64,000 nucleotides of DNA from Trifolium pratense (GCF_020283565.1 NC_060060.1:73145257-73209256), one strand, 5' to 3'; shown: positions 33,913-44,108, counted from the stretch's first letter. Made by a program: numbers and translations. The notes: generated by a model not told the origin, from the letters alone.

Positions 33913-36900
33913 TTACTGTTTACGAGCTTCTTCTCTCACAGCTGCCTTGACATATATTTCATAAATGCATCCTGAAAAATCGCAGAAAAGCATACAAGAA
34001 CGTTAAAGAAATGGAACAAGTAACAAAATTTCAAGAAATATTGTTGCACACTAAGTCACAGAAATTCAAATCTAATCTAAATTAACACATTTTCTCATAT
34101 TTAAACCATTATCTGGCATTAACTATAGAAAATTTAGAGGCAGTTCCTATTCAAAGTATAATTGGTAATCTACAACGGTATAGGAACTAAAATGGTATTA
34201 GACTAACCCGAAAAGGTATTTACTATTTCTTACTTCATAGAAGTGACATAACCCAGATAAATAAAACAGAATACTCAGTCGGTACTGAATTGTCAATTAT
34301 GAATGCTGTTTTGATGTTATTAATAACATCTATTACTAACTATGTTGTAGACAATGTCAAATACAGGAAAGGTGTCTCCATCAATGTGCAGTGACCGAGA
34401 ATCCAATAATTCAACTACCTTTATAAAAAAATTAAAAAAACCATTTGAAACATGTTAACTGGCAGTGATTGTATGGATACACTCATAAGTATCCAAACAT
34501 TTGCTCTCTTAGGCTAGCTATAAAGGGGGAAGAACTAAACCACTTAAATACTCCACCAAACATCTCATACTACTTGATATGGAACCAGGGCACCCATATT
34601 ACCCAAGTGCCTATCATAGCACCACCCCTGAAAGCTGACAGTCTAGCACTCGCATGCTACAACACTTTATTCAGTCTTTTCAGCCAGCCCTTCCGAAAGC
34701 AACCCTTTCAGAGCCACCAACAACCGGCTCTCATACCAATTGATAAGTATCGAAGCACTTGGAAGCCATCCCTTAGAAACTAGCTATCAAGCGGGAAGAA
34801 CCAAGTCACTTAGATACTCCACTGAGTATCTCATACTACTTGATTTGGGGCTTGGGAAACCCATGATAGTATAATACACAAGTCCCGATCATAGACCTTC
34901 AAAACCAACTAGATACGATTTAAGTGATTAAATAACCCAAAATTAAAGTTGCTAAGATATGAGGAAATTATCAAAGCAGAAAGAAAACATACACAAGTTA
35001 TACTTGGTAAGAAAAATGACCAATTGACTCAATCACAAACAGGCCATGACAATATCTATGTATCAGCTCATTAAAAGAGAATTCAATTTTCAATCCTTGA
35101 TTGAAGGGTAACAAAGCACCCCTCATGGTTTCATTACTCTACATCAAAATCATTCAACTTCCTGTCACAAATCACAAATACCCAAACCCACATTCATTTC
35201 ATCAAAAGCAGAATTAAAAGACACCATACCCGCAACAACAACAATAGTTAAAACATCCCCAACTTTTCTGAGCTTTTTCACACTCTGCTTATATGATTTG
35301 AATGGCTTGAGAGCTGAATCTTCTGCCAGGAGCTGCAACATAATCCAAGCAGTACAATTGAATGCAAAAACAAATGAAAGAAGGTGCCTACCAAGTGATA
35401 CAAATATAACAGACAGATTGTGCATCTTAACATTGCAATATTGAAGTTAAATAACAAACTCTTCTGAGACAGGATTCAAAATTCAATTTTTCCGTTGGTG
35501 ACGGATAAAAGTAATTTTAGAACCATAAAATCAATTTTGACACATCTGCATGTTCTTGATTAGAATTGTTTTTGCCTCCAAAATAGTTTACATGTACTAC
35601 AGGAAGTTGGGCTGATAGTTTACATGGACTATATAGTGTCAAAAGTGGATATAATCTGTTGCTTAATGGTACAGGAAGGAGTGTTAATGTACATTATGTA
35701 CTACACCAAGATGGGTGGAATAGCTTTTGGAAAATACATGCTCCTCCAAAGGCCAAACACTTACTTTGGCGTATATGTAAAAACTGTCTCCCTACTCGGA
35801 CTCGGTTACAAGAGAGATGTGTTCAGTGTCCTATGGAATGTCCACTTTGTAATAATAATGTGGAGGATGATTGGCACTTTCTATTTAACTGTAATGACAG
35901 TGTTGAAGCTAGAGTTGCTGCTGGGTTGGATTACGAACCCATCAGATTTTATACTAACTGGTCGAATGGGGCACATGAGAGCAGCTGATGAAGTGATCTT
36001 GGATATATGCAAAAATGAGGATAAGGATGTGGCTGGTCAATTTGCTGTGCTGGTTTGGTTATTCAGGAGTAATAGAAATAATAAAGTGTGGAACGGTGAG
36101 CATGAAGAGGGGCGCGGGCTAGGCATCAAAGGACATCAGCTTTGGACTGATTGGAAGATAGGGCAGAACTGTCAACAGCTTGGTGCACAAGGAAAAAGCT
36201 CTATAATTGAAGGAGAAGCAATAGCCTTACTTTGAAGCAATAAAAGAAATGGAGCATAAAGGCATTACTCATGTCATTTTCGAAACGGATTCTAAGAATG
36301 TAGTTGACTCTATTTACAATTTACGTGTTGGTAATTCAGAGTTTAGTACCATCATCTGTAACATTAGGAATGCATTGTCTTGGTATTGGCTTGGGACCTG
36401 GGAGTGTGCTCCTCTTGAGGTCTGAGGTTCGATTCTCTTTGGCGCCGCCAATTTGGGTGGGCTAATTTAGCTTCTTCAAAAAAAAAAAAGGAATGCATTG
36501 TCTTTAAATTCAAACTTTGTGGTAAAGTTTATTAAGCGACAAGTGAACACGTTACACGGTGGCTCATACATTAGCTAGGGTGGCCATTTCTTGGGCTAGT
36601 CGCTATGTCTTTGATGTATTACCTTATTGTATTTCTCCTTTGTTGAATAATGAAATGATATAAGTTATTGTTTGTCAAAATAAAAAAAAATCACTCATAA
36701 CTCCAGATGTATATGATTAATGTGTTTGGGATTAAATAAAATTAAGATTGAAAAATTGACAAGTTAATATAAATTATTTGAATCGAGGGAAAATTAAGCA
36801 AAAACAATAAAAATGGAAAAGTAGAAGAAGCTTATGGCTTACAGCTTTTTCACGAGGACCTGGTTGAACGTGGAATCGACGGCGCGAGAGGGAAACGGAA

Positions 36901-37070
36901 TCTTGAGTGTTCTGGTTTGGATTGAAGAGAGAAATGAATGAGAGATGATAATGATTATGATTATGATTATGATTGGATGTATAATTAATTAAAAGAAAAA
37001 GAGAAAGAAATACCTGAGAGGTAGATCGAAGATGGGAAGCAAGGGTTGATTTGTTGAATAAGAATGCCAT
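33913..37070 (-). CDS. SDH7: Succinate dehydrogenase subunit 7-like, mitochondrial, 4 exons
   Basis: Exons on the minus strand are 37014-37070, 36843-36911, 35230-35332 and 33913-33971. They join with GT-AG sites into 288 nt, 95 residues, without frame error. The protein starts [19 protein letters not shown], continues [14 protein letters not shown] and [20 protein letters not shown], then [20 protein letters not shown] and ends REEARKQ. The first about 35 residues are basic and Ser/Arg-rich like a mitochondrial presequence. One hydrophobic segment, [16 protein letters not shown], is a likely inner-membrane span. From memory this matches the plant-specific complex II subunit SDH7; sequence search would settle it. 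The gene body (3.2 kb) is mostly intron, filled with mobile elements. Confidence 0.8.
34483..34891 (-). mobile_element. TRIM retrotransposon in intron 3 of the SDH7-like gene
   Basis: On the minus strand two direct repeats of about 140 bp start TGATCGGGACTTGTG and TGATAGGCACTTGGG and end GATACTTATCA and GATACTTATGA. Directly after the first is TTGGTATGAGAGCCGG, a primer binding site for initiator tRNA-Met with one change. Before the second is AGGGGTGGTG, a possible polypurine tract. The total is 409 bp with no coding capacity. Flanks TACAC and TAGAC give a 5-bp duplication with one mismatch. It is non-autonomous and moves only with proteins from elsewhere. Confidence 0.7.
35596..36692 (+). 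mobile_element. 5'-truncated LINE fragment in intron 2 of the SDH7-like gene
   Basis: One frame reads [20 protein letters not shown] followed by [12 protein letters not shown] and [18 protein letters not shown], the zinc-binding domain that follows reverse transcriptase in plant L1-type elements. Shifted frames then give [15 protein letters not shown] and [20 protein letters not shown], the RNase H-like C-terminal domain. Frames are broken. The 3' end is A-rich (AAAATAAAAAAAAATC at about 36680). It lies antisense to the host gene. A SINE interrupts it at 36382. Confidence 0.75.
36382..36489 (+). mobile_element. SINE inserted into the LINE fragment, exact 15-bp TSD
   Basis: The element is flanked by GGAATGCATTGTCTT at 36367-36381 and 36490-36504 and ends in a run of about 11 A. 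It contains GAGGTTCGATTCTC, a good RNA polymerase III B box, about 50 bp from the start, and then GGCGCCGCCAATTTGGGTGG. It is short (108 bp) and probably 5'-truncated or A-box-poor. Confidence 0.8.
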
Positions 37071-37179
37071 GGTTTGTGATGAGAAATGGTGTTGGTCAAA
37101 GTTCAGAATTGAACAATTTCGGAAGCAAGGGTTACGACTTACGACCCGTGCGTAGTACTAACGAGAGAGCAGATTTGCT

Positions 37180-37190
37180 CCATTTATACC
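37180..37190 (-). promoter_or_regulatory. TATA box of the SDH7-like gene
   Basis: The minus strand reads GGTATAAATGG about 115 bp upstream of the start codon at 37070. This is the only TATA-like site in the proximal region. Confidence 0.5.
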
Positions 37191-37275
37191 TTGTTATTCA
37201 ACAGATAGGTGACATGTGGCAAAAAAAGGAAAGCAACGGCTGAGATTATAACTAAATTCTCTGTGTACTATATTA

Positions 37276-37438
37276 TGAGAATGGATTATATGATTTACAC
37301 TTGAGAGAATAAAGTGTAATCTAACACCATCTAAATTCATTTTCTCTAAATTTTTATATGTTTCTCTCTCTTGATCAATGGTAACAAACCACACTTTATT
37401 CTCTTAAGTGTAAATTACACTTGAGAGAATTCATTCCC
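37276..37438. mobile_element. 163-bp Mutator-type MITE, exact 9-bp TSD
   Basis: Duplication ACTATATTA lies at 37267-37275 and 37439-37447. The arms are TGAGAATGGATTATATGATT and TACACTTGAGAGAATAAAGT on the left against the complement of TAAATTACACTTGAGAGAAT and TCATTCCC on the right. It lies about 80 bp upstream of the TATA box of the SDH7-like gene. Confidence 0.75.
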
Positions 37439-37665
37439 ACTATATTATTGCCCAGTATAAAAATAAATAAAAATAGTAATTGAAATGTTTTGTTTCTTCT
37501 TCTCCTAACTTCTACACCTCTCGCCGCCGCAGCTTTCTCCATCTGTCCCAGTGGCGACGCTCACCATTCAAGCGCCGGTCCAAAAATAATTGAAAACTAG
37601 GGTGCCGTTTCATTTATTATTTTTTAGTTACATTTTAAGTTTTTCATATCAGCCTTTAGATTAAA

Positions 37666-37740
37666 CTAGTTACCATGTCCGTTGCACGGGTCAATAATTA
37701 TACATCAAATATATTATTCTTTTTTTTTTTCCTTGACAAA
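37666..37740 (-). mobile_element. Helitron 3' terminus (decayed hairpin)
   Basis: On the minus strand GACCCGTGCAACGGACATGG is followed by TAACTAG and then T. The hairpin is imperfect but its position before CTAG|T matches the other Helitron ends in this window. The element would extend to higher coordinates and is cut by the LTR element at 38213 or decayed; its 5' end was not found. Confidence 0.4.
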
Positions 37741-37744
37741 TTTG

Positions 37745-37788
<44 letters not shown>

Positions 37789-38034
37789 ATTGTTAATGGA
37801 ATTAATGTATAGTTAGAAGAAAATAATTGGACTATTAGATGTTACCATTTCGAAAAAGCATGAACGCAACAGATCAGGTAGAAGGAGATGATCTTTGAGT
37901 CATTTAATAAATATATTAGAAATTGTGATTAATTATGCCGTTCAAACTTTATTGAAAAATAGGGTTAATATTTTGAGTTTTCAACTTTAATCACAATTGA
38001 AGCATATGTTTTAGTGATTGAAAGGTTTTTATAT

Positions 38035-38170
38035 AAGTAATCTGACTCGGGAGTCAACTCTGTCATCAAGTAATTCTAGTCTCTTCCCGATCGCAGTTGC
38101 GAGGAATCGAACCATGGTCCTCCCCACCAAATCCAACATCAATCACCACTAGACTATCTAACGATCCGTA
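38035..38170 (-). mobile_element. tRNA-derived SINE
   Basis: On the minus strand GATAGTCTAGTGGTGATTG (A box region) is followed 30 bp later by GGTTCGATTCC (B box), then CTCGCAACTGCGATCGGGAA. The order and spacing fit a tRNA-like head with a short body ending near 38035. The tail is not clearly defined. Confidence 0.6.
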
Positions 38171-38212
38171 AATTCTTCTTCATTTTATTCCCTATAAACT
38201 AGAAATGATTAG

Positions 38213-38907
38213 TGATGAGGACATAATCCAAGACATAAGTGATGTAATCCAAAGCTTAGGAGGTCCTATGAAAAGGGCTTGTGCAAGAAGAATCAATGAT
38301 GTCTTAGTTCACTTCATGATCAAATCCATAGAAGGTCCGGCCCAAGTTGATGAAGGCTTGGCCCAAATTGAAGAAAGAGAACCAAAGTTGAAGATTATCA
38401 TCCAAGCATGGATAGTGGAAAATAAAGAGCTCCTCCACTAAGCATATGAAAGTGGTGCACCAAGAAATAAAAGAGCACCACTATCTCTTCTTTATTTTGC
38501 ACTTTCCTTGTAATAAATCAGCCCCACTATCATGATAGTTAGTGGTTGAAATCCTTTTGCTTTCTTAGGAGTTATTTGTTTGCTTATTACATCATCATAA
38601 GTCTTTCCTATATAAAGGAGGCATGTAACTCTTGCCAAATCAATGAATTTTGTTAAGTTTTACACCTTGTGTAATTGAGAGCATTTGCTCTTAGGTTCTG
38701 GATTGGACCAAAATTGATCTTATCAAGGAATCCTTTTCTTGTGGTGATCTTCATCCATAGGCTTATCATTCTTTCTTGGATTAGAAAGAGTGTGGCGCCC
38801 CTTCTACTTATTCCATTTCTTCTATTTTCCTTTACTTTGTTTCAATTTAGTTCCTAAAAGTGTTTGTGTCAAATTCTATCCTAATTTTCATCAAATGGTG
38901 TCCATCA
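38213..38907 (+). repeat. 5' LTR of gypsy-type element
   Basis: A 695-bp LTR starting TGATGAGGACATAATCC and ending GGTGTCCATCA; it matches 41249-41943 with only about five base differences. It carries the TATA-like CTATATAAAGGAGGC at about 38608. TGGTAATCAGAGC (38910-38922) follows directly and is a primer binding site for initiator tRNA-Met with one extra base. Confidence 0.9.
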
Positions 38908-39149
38908 AGTGGTAATCAGAGCAAGTTCCAAAAAAAAAAAGGGGCCAAATTGTGGTAAAGTGTCTTTATTCTTGTTTTTCATTATTATTTGTGTTCCAAA
39001 TATCATTATAAAAAAAAGAAAAAAAAAGAAATTGCTACTCTTTGTGTGTTCTTGCCACACTCTAAAATTTTCTTTGTCTCCTTTGTTATTCATTTTCTCC
39101 TTTGTTTTAGAGTTTTTTTTTTTTCTGTTGTTATAAATATTTCACAACC

Positions 39150-41477
39150 ATGTCTAGTCCACCTTCACCTAGAACAACAGCTATGGCTATTCAAATGAGA
39201 GCCATGCGTGACCATTTTGAGAGATTGTTAAGAGAACAAGGTGAACAATTCCAACAAAAATTTGATGAGTTAGAAAGGAGGTCTAATGATGGTAGTGGTG
39301 ATGAGGAGGAAAGAAGGCGTAGGAGGAGACAAGGGAGGGATCCTTTGAGGGGCATAAAAATTAAAGTTCCATCTTTTGTTGGGAAGAGTGATCCGGAGGC
39401 GTATCTAGAATGGGAGACTAAAATTGAGCAAATTTTTAATTGTCACAATTATTCTGATGTTGAAAAAGTGCATGTTGCTTCCATTGAGTTCAAGGAGTAT
39501 GCTTTAGTGTGGTGGGATCAATTGATCAAAGATAGAAGGAGGTATGATGAACGACCAATTGATACTTGGGAAGAGATGAAGAGAATCATGAGGAGAAGGT
39601 TTGTTCCTTTCTATTATCATAGGGATTTACACAACAAATTGCAAAGACTCACTCAAGGTTCTAAAAGTGTTGCAGAATATTTCAAGGAGATGGAAGTTGC
39701 CAAAATTAGGGCTAATGTGGAGGAGGACAATGAAGCAACCATGGCTAGGTTTCTTCATGGTCTAAATCGTGACATTAGTGACATAGTGGAACTTCATCAC
39801 TATGTTGAAATGGATGAATTGGTACACCAAGCTATCAAAGTGGAACAACAACTCAAAAGAAAGAGCCAAGCAAGGAGAATTTCCACCAATTTCAATTCTC
39901 CAAATTTGAAAGACAAGGAGGGTGCTTCATCTTCATCATCTACGGAGCCCATAGTTGAAAACAAAGGTAAAGCTATTGCACCTTCTCAAAGTGTTTCAAC
40001 TAAGAAAAAGGTTACATGTTTCAAGTGTCAAGGCAAATGGCATATTGCATCTGAATGTCCAACAAAGAGAACTATGCTTATGGAGGAAAATGAAGAAGAG
40101 GAGGAAGGTAATAAGGATGTTGAAGAGAATGACGAAGAAGAAGAAGAAATACCTAGTGGAGAGTTACTCATGGTGAGGAGGATGTTGTGGAACTTGGTCA
40201 AAGAAGAAGACACCACTCAAAGAGAAAACCTTTTTCACACAAGATGCCTAGTCCAAAAAAAGGTATGTTCTTTAATTATTGATGGTGGGAGTTGTACCAA
40301 TGTTGCTAGTACTCGTTTAGTGTCGAAACTTAATTTAGAAACAAAACCTCACCCTAAGCCATATAAACTTCAATGGCTTAATGAAAGTGTTGAAATGGTT
40401 GTTAATAGACAAGTTGAGGTTTGTTTTACAATTGGGAAATATGAGGATGTTGTGTTGTGTGATGTAGTACCTATGGAGGCTAGTCATTTGTTGTTAGGAA
40501 GACCTTGGCAATTTGACAAGAAGGTTAGTAATGAAGGGTATTCCAACAAATACTCTTTTGTGCATCATGGCCAAAAGATTGTTCTTGTACCATTGAGTCC
40601 TAATGAAGTGAGAGAAGATCAAAAGAAAATGAGAGAAAAAAATGAGCAAGAAAAAGAAAAGAATGAAAAAGATAAAGAAAAGAAAAAGAGTGACAAAAGA
40701 AATAATGATGAAATGAAAGAGAATTTGATTGCAAAAAAAGGAGAGGTTGGAAATGCAATTGTTTCAAAACAGCACCTATATTTGCTATTTTGCAAAAATG
40801 TGGAGCTGCTAGCTAACACTCCTAACCTACAAAAGTTTCCAAGTTGTGTTGAAACTCATTTGCAGGAATTTGAAGACATGTTTCCAAAGGAGGTACCAAG
40901 TGATTTACCACCTATAATAGGAATTGAGCATCACAATGACCTCAATCTAAGACCATCCATGTCAACCCGGCCAACTTACCGAATCAATCAACCACAAACT
41001 AAAGAATCACAAAAACAAGTGGCTGAATTTGTGAGAAAATTGCATGAGCAAGTGAAAATGAAAAATGGAGAGAAAATTGAAATTTATGCAAAAAAGGCTA
41101 ACAAAGGATGGATGGTGGTTGTTTTTGATCCCGGGAATTGGATTCGAGTACAAATGAAAAAGGAATTATTGAAATCACAAAAGAAGTCCAAACTTAAGGG
41201 TGAAGAATTGTTCAATTCGAGGTCGAATTCTCTTCAAGAAGGAGGGAATGATGAGGACATCATCCAAGACATAAGTGATGCAATCCAAAGCTTAGGAGGT
41301 CCTATGAAAAGGGCTTGTGCAAGAAGAATCAATGATGTCTTAGTTCACTTCATGATCAAATCCATAGAAGGTCCGGCCCAAGTTGATGAAGGCTTGGCCC
41401 AAATTGAAGAAAGAGAACCAAAGTTGAAGATTATCATCCAAGCATGGATAGTGGAAAATAAAGAGCTCCTCCACTAA
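39150..41477 (+). CDS. Gag-protease polyprotein with deletion fusion to integrase tail
   Basis: A 775-residue open frame. Residues about 60-240 are a retrotransposon gag domain (KVPSFVGKSDPEAYLEWETK; YYHRDLHNKLQRLTQGSKSV). A CCHC zinc knuckle CFKCQGKWHIASEC lies at about 290-303. An Asp/Glu-rich linker is followed by a protease-like domain with LIIDGGSCTN at about 376 and HLLLGRPWQFD at about 450. After DLPPIIGIEHH and PTYRINQPQTKESQKQ (start of reverse transcriptase) the frame passes directly to EFVRKLHEQVKMKNGEK and VVFDPGNWIRVQM, the C-terminal part of integrase. It then ends NSLQEGGNDED and runs on into the 3' LTR, stopping at 41475-41477. The fusion keeps the frame, so a Gag-PR product could still be made. 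Confidence 0.88.
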   Translation: MSSPPSPRTTAMAIQMRAMRDHFERLLREQGEQFQQKFDELERRSNDGSGDEEERRRRRRQGRDPLRGIKIKVPSFVGKSDPEAYLEWETKIEQIFNCHNYSDVEKVHVASIEFKEYALVWWDQLIKDRRRYDERPIDTWEEMKRIMRRRFVPFYYHRDLHNKLQRLTQGSKSVAEYFKEMEVAKIRANVEEDNEATMARFLHGLNRDISDIVELHHYVEMDELVHQAIKVEQQLKRKSQARRISTNFNSPNLKDKEGASSSSSTEPIVENKGKAIAPSQSVSTKKKVTCFKCQGKWHIASECPTKRTMLMEENEEEEEGNKDVEENDEEEEEIPSGELLMVRRMLWNLVKEEDTTQRENLFHTRCLVQKKVCSLIIDGGSCTNVASTRLVSKLNLETKPHPKPYKLQWLNESVEMVVNRQVEVCFTIGKYEDVVLCDVVPMEASHLLLGRPWQFDKKVSNEGYSNKYSFVHHGQKIVLVPLSPNEVREDQKKMREKNEQEKEKNEKDKEKKKSDKRNNDEMKENLIAKKGEVGNAIVSKQHLYLLFCKNVELLANTPNLQKFPSCVETHLQEFEDMFPKEVPSDLPPIIGIEHHNDLNLRPSMSTRPTYRINQPQTKESQKQVAEFVRKLHEQVKMKNGEKIEIYAKKANKGWMVVVFDPGNWIRVQMKKELLKSQKKSKLKGEELFNSRSNSLQEGGNDEDIIQDISDAIQSLGGPMKRACARRINDVLVHFMIKSIEGPAQVDEGLAQIEEREPKLKIIIQAWIVENKELLH

Positions 41478-41943
41478 GCATATGATAGTGGTGCACCAAG
41501 AAATAAAAGAGCACCACTATCTCTTCTTTATTTTGCACTTTCCTTGTAATAAATCAGCCCCACTATCATGATAGTTAGTGGTTGAAATCCTTTTGCTTTC
41601 TTAGGAGTTATTTGTTTGCTTATTACATCATCATAAGTCTTTCCTATATAAAGGAGGCATGTAACTCTTGCCAAATCAATGAATTTTGTTAAGTTTTACA
41701 CATTGTGTAATTGAGAGCATTTGCTCTTAGGTTCTGGATTGGACCAAAATTGATCTTATCAAGGAATCCTTTTCTTGTGGTGATCTTCATCCATAGGCTT
41801 ATCATTCTCTCTTGGATTAGAAAGAGTGTGGCGCCCCTTCTACTTATTCCATTTCTTCTATTTTCCTTTACTTTGTTTCAATTTAGTTCCTAAAAGTGTT
41901 TGTGTCAAATTCTATCCTAATTTTCATCAAATGGTGTCCATCA
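41249..41943 (+). repeat. 3' LTR of gypsy-type element
   Basis: TGATGAGGACATCATCC to GGTGTCCATCA. Differences from the 5' LTR seen by eye: a C for A near the start, C for T in GATGCAATCC, T for A in ATGATAGTGG, A for C in ACACATTGTG and C for T in ATTCTCTCTT. The end of the polyprotein frame is encoded in its first 230 bp. Confidence 0.9.
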
Positions 41944-42224
41944 CCAGTTCTGCACGCCTGGGCGTGAGCAGGCAGAATCTCCCAAAAACATGATTTTCTG
42001 ACTTCTTATTACCGAGATTTCAAGGCATATCCAACAATTCTCCACCTTGCCTTTAAATCGATGGTGATCCGATCAACCACCGTGCTGCTCTCTCCATCTT
42101 GAACCTCTATTCAAGATCACCGGATCGTACCTCCCTCTTCATCCTCGGAATGCCTTCTACTCTCATAAGATCTTGCATCCCACTACCATAGGATTTTAGG
42201 TTTGATATAAAGATGATCATCCTT
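41944..42224. other. Unidentified segment between LTR element and B3-like pseudogene
   Basis: CTGCACGCCTGGGCGTGAGC and CCAACAATTCTCCACCTTGC are present and look like the remains of an older retroelement or of the B3-like gene's 3' flank. Nothing can be assigned. Confidence 0.35.
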
Positions 42225-42966
42225 TCTAAGCACACACAATGAAGTTTAATCATGTCGCCGACAGCAATTCTCCCTGCCGCCACCAATCTTTTCCACTCGC
42301 CACCAATCTTATAATGTTTGTATTGAAAAGAATCACATACGAAAATACACTTTCATATGTTTCCACAGTCATCAACAATCTCAATTGTAATCATTTTCTT
42401 CTTAAAAGCTTTCTCACCAAACTCTTCACACGGTACCATCTAGGAAAATAAAAACATAAAATTTGTGCTAGCAGATACAATTATATGTATCACAGTTGTA
42501 TTATAAATTACATTGTTACAAAACTTACCAAAAACCCTGTGGTAATGTCATAAGCAGTTAATTTTTTCTCGAAAGTAATGTCATCAACACCAATTTCATG
42601 AGTATACGACAGAAGATTCGTATCTTATGGGAGACCAGCTACAAAGTCAGACCCAACACGCGATTTATCTAATTTGAATTTCATAGGAGGTTCAAATTTT
42701 GGTGGATCTATAACTGCACGAAACATATCCCTTAAAATTATACCAAATTGTCCTCTTCCAGTGTATACCAATGTAACCCAAGCCCCGATACGACTGATAT
42801 TGTAATAATCTTTTAAAGCATATCAGCCATGCATTAAATAAACATTATTGTTAATTTTTTCGACTAATACTTCAAATTGATTCGCGAACGGATCTACCAA
42901 AGTTGCGAAAAAATAAATTTCGTGTCGAAAATCAGCATAAAACATCTTCGGAAGCATCACTGCACC
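42225..42966 (-). pseudogene. B3-like DNA-binding domain pseudogene in the decayed Helitron
   Basis: Exon-like segments on the minus strand are 42529-42966 and about 42225-42446. The first reads LPKMFYADFRHEIYFFATLV, then DYYNISRIGAWVTLVYTGRG and PPMKFKLDKSRVG. The second reads EEFGEKAFKKKMITIEIVDD and HYKIGGEWKRLVAAGRIAVG. The pattern (strand-rich, GEW-R-V and GDMI near the end) fits the plant B3 pseudobarrel fold in its divergent legume form. In-frame stops occur after LMHG and after VAGLP. It lies divergently from the helicase remnant at 44109. Confidence 0.5.
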
Positions 42967-43332
42967 CTATAAAATCAATGAACAATAGAAATGTTAGGAA
43001 AAAAGAAATCTGAGCTTATTATTTATTCCTTGTTAAGTATCAATCTAAATCTAAATATAATAGAAATCACTCACTAAATGCAATATTGTGTCGTGTGTGA
43101 AAATTCTAATATCAATACTCGGTATCATAATTTTAATAGAAATAACATATAAAATTAAATTAAATTAAATATAAATAATTGAAAATTTTGGTGTAAAAAA
43201 CAATCTATTAAAAAATTTGGAACTATAGTAACTTCGGTTACGCAAAATTCAATGCAGTAGGTCCGATATCTAATTTGCAATTCATTAACCAACTTCTCCC
43301 GATCAGATAAAGGATTGAGATTCAAAAGACCT

Positions 43333-43335
<3 letters not shown>

Positions 43336-43411
<76 letters not shown>
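43336..43411. repeat. Long (AT)n microsatellite
   Basis: About 38 uninterrupted AT dinucleotides, the longest in the window, within the decayed Helitron. Confidence 0.95.
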
Positions 43412-43415
<4 letters not shown>

Positions 43416-43620
43416 TAGGATAAAGTTTTAAAACAATATCGATTTCAGGAATAAAGATAATAAATCACAAAACAGAATGAAAGTTTATGCACACCTCTGA
43501 GTAAATTAAGTCGAATTGTGGTGAAATTGTTAACCTGAGACATTGAAATGTGAAAGATGCTTTTTTTTTAATAGATTTCAATATTGTTGAAGGTGTTATA
43601 GTATGAGAATTTATATATAT

Positions 43621-43985
43621 AACTTTCCGAATCTCACATGATAATTATTCTCTCAATTTATGATCCGGTAGAAAAAAACATATGTAGACCCGCAACCCTT
43701 CGGTGCAAGGCAATATTTCCAACCACTATGGCAAGTATACCAATTGTGATTAAAATTATGTGCAATAATTGATAAGCACCATCAATTTTAAAAGTATATC
43801 ATATCAAAATTATTTCTGACTATATTATTCATCACGAAATATTTTTATGTCTTTCCTGATCAATTTTTTTTTCTACCGGATTATAAATTTAGAGAGTAAT
43901 TATCATGTGAGATTTGGAAAGTTATTATCACGTGTGATTTGGAAAATTATTATCATGTGTGATTTGGAAAGTTATTATCAAACTC
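43621..43985. repeat. Inverted repeat with adjoining 28-bp tandem repeats
   Basis: AACTTTCCGAATCTCACATG with its extension to about 43678 (GATCCGGTAGAAAAAAA) pairs with 43867-43925 (TTTTTTTCTACCGGATTATA, AGATTTGGAAAGTT). Arms are about 58 bp with a 190-bp centre. After the right arm the motif TTATCATGTGTGATTTGGAA is repeated about three times. It is probably a small foldback element inserted upstream of the helicase remnant. Confidence 0.65.
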
Positions 43986-44108
43986 AATTCTGCTAAATCA
44001 ATTTTTTTTTGCAATACAACCAAACACAACCATAGTCATGTCACTAATCACATTCATTATTTTGATTTTAACATTGTTAATATTAACCGATGATCAATTA
44101 ATACAGTA

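Larger units (their letters stand above)
38213..41943 (+). mobile_element. Ty3/gypsy LTR retrotransposon, internally deleted
   Basis: Order: 5' LTR, primer binding site, gag-protease frame, a jump into the integrase C-terminal tail, polypurine tract AAGAAGGAGGGAA (about 41235), 3' LTR. The two LTRs are about 99% identical, which suggests a young insertion. Reverse transcriptase, RNase H and the integrase core are missing, so it is non-autonomous. The flanks (ATTAG and CCAGT) do not form a target duplication, which suggests recombination between elements or a rearrangement after insertion. Confidence 0.88.

Noticed and set aside
35624..36235. 203-residue plus-strand frame as a host gene
   Set aside because: It is a frame-shifted reading of the LINE zinc-binding and RNase H regions; the meaningful first part is in another frame.
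38675..38857. 60-residue frame, repeated at 41711-41893
   Set aside because: It is in both LTRs, downstream of the LTR TATA-like site. The repetition reflects the LTRs, not selection on a protein.
40619..40819. 66-residue antisense frame, Ser/Phe-rich
   Set aside because: It is the shadow of the Lys/Glu-rich linker of the gag-protease polyprotein.
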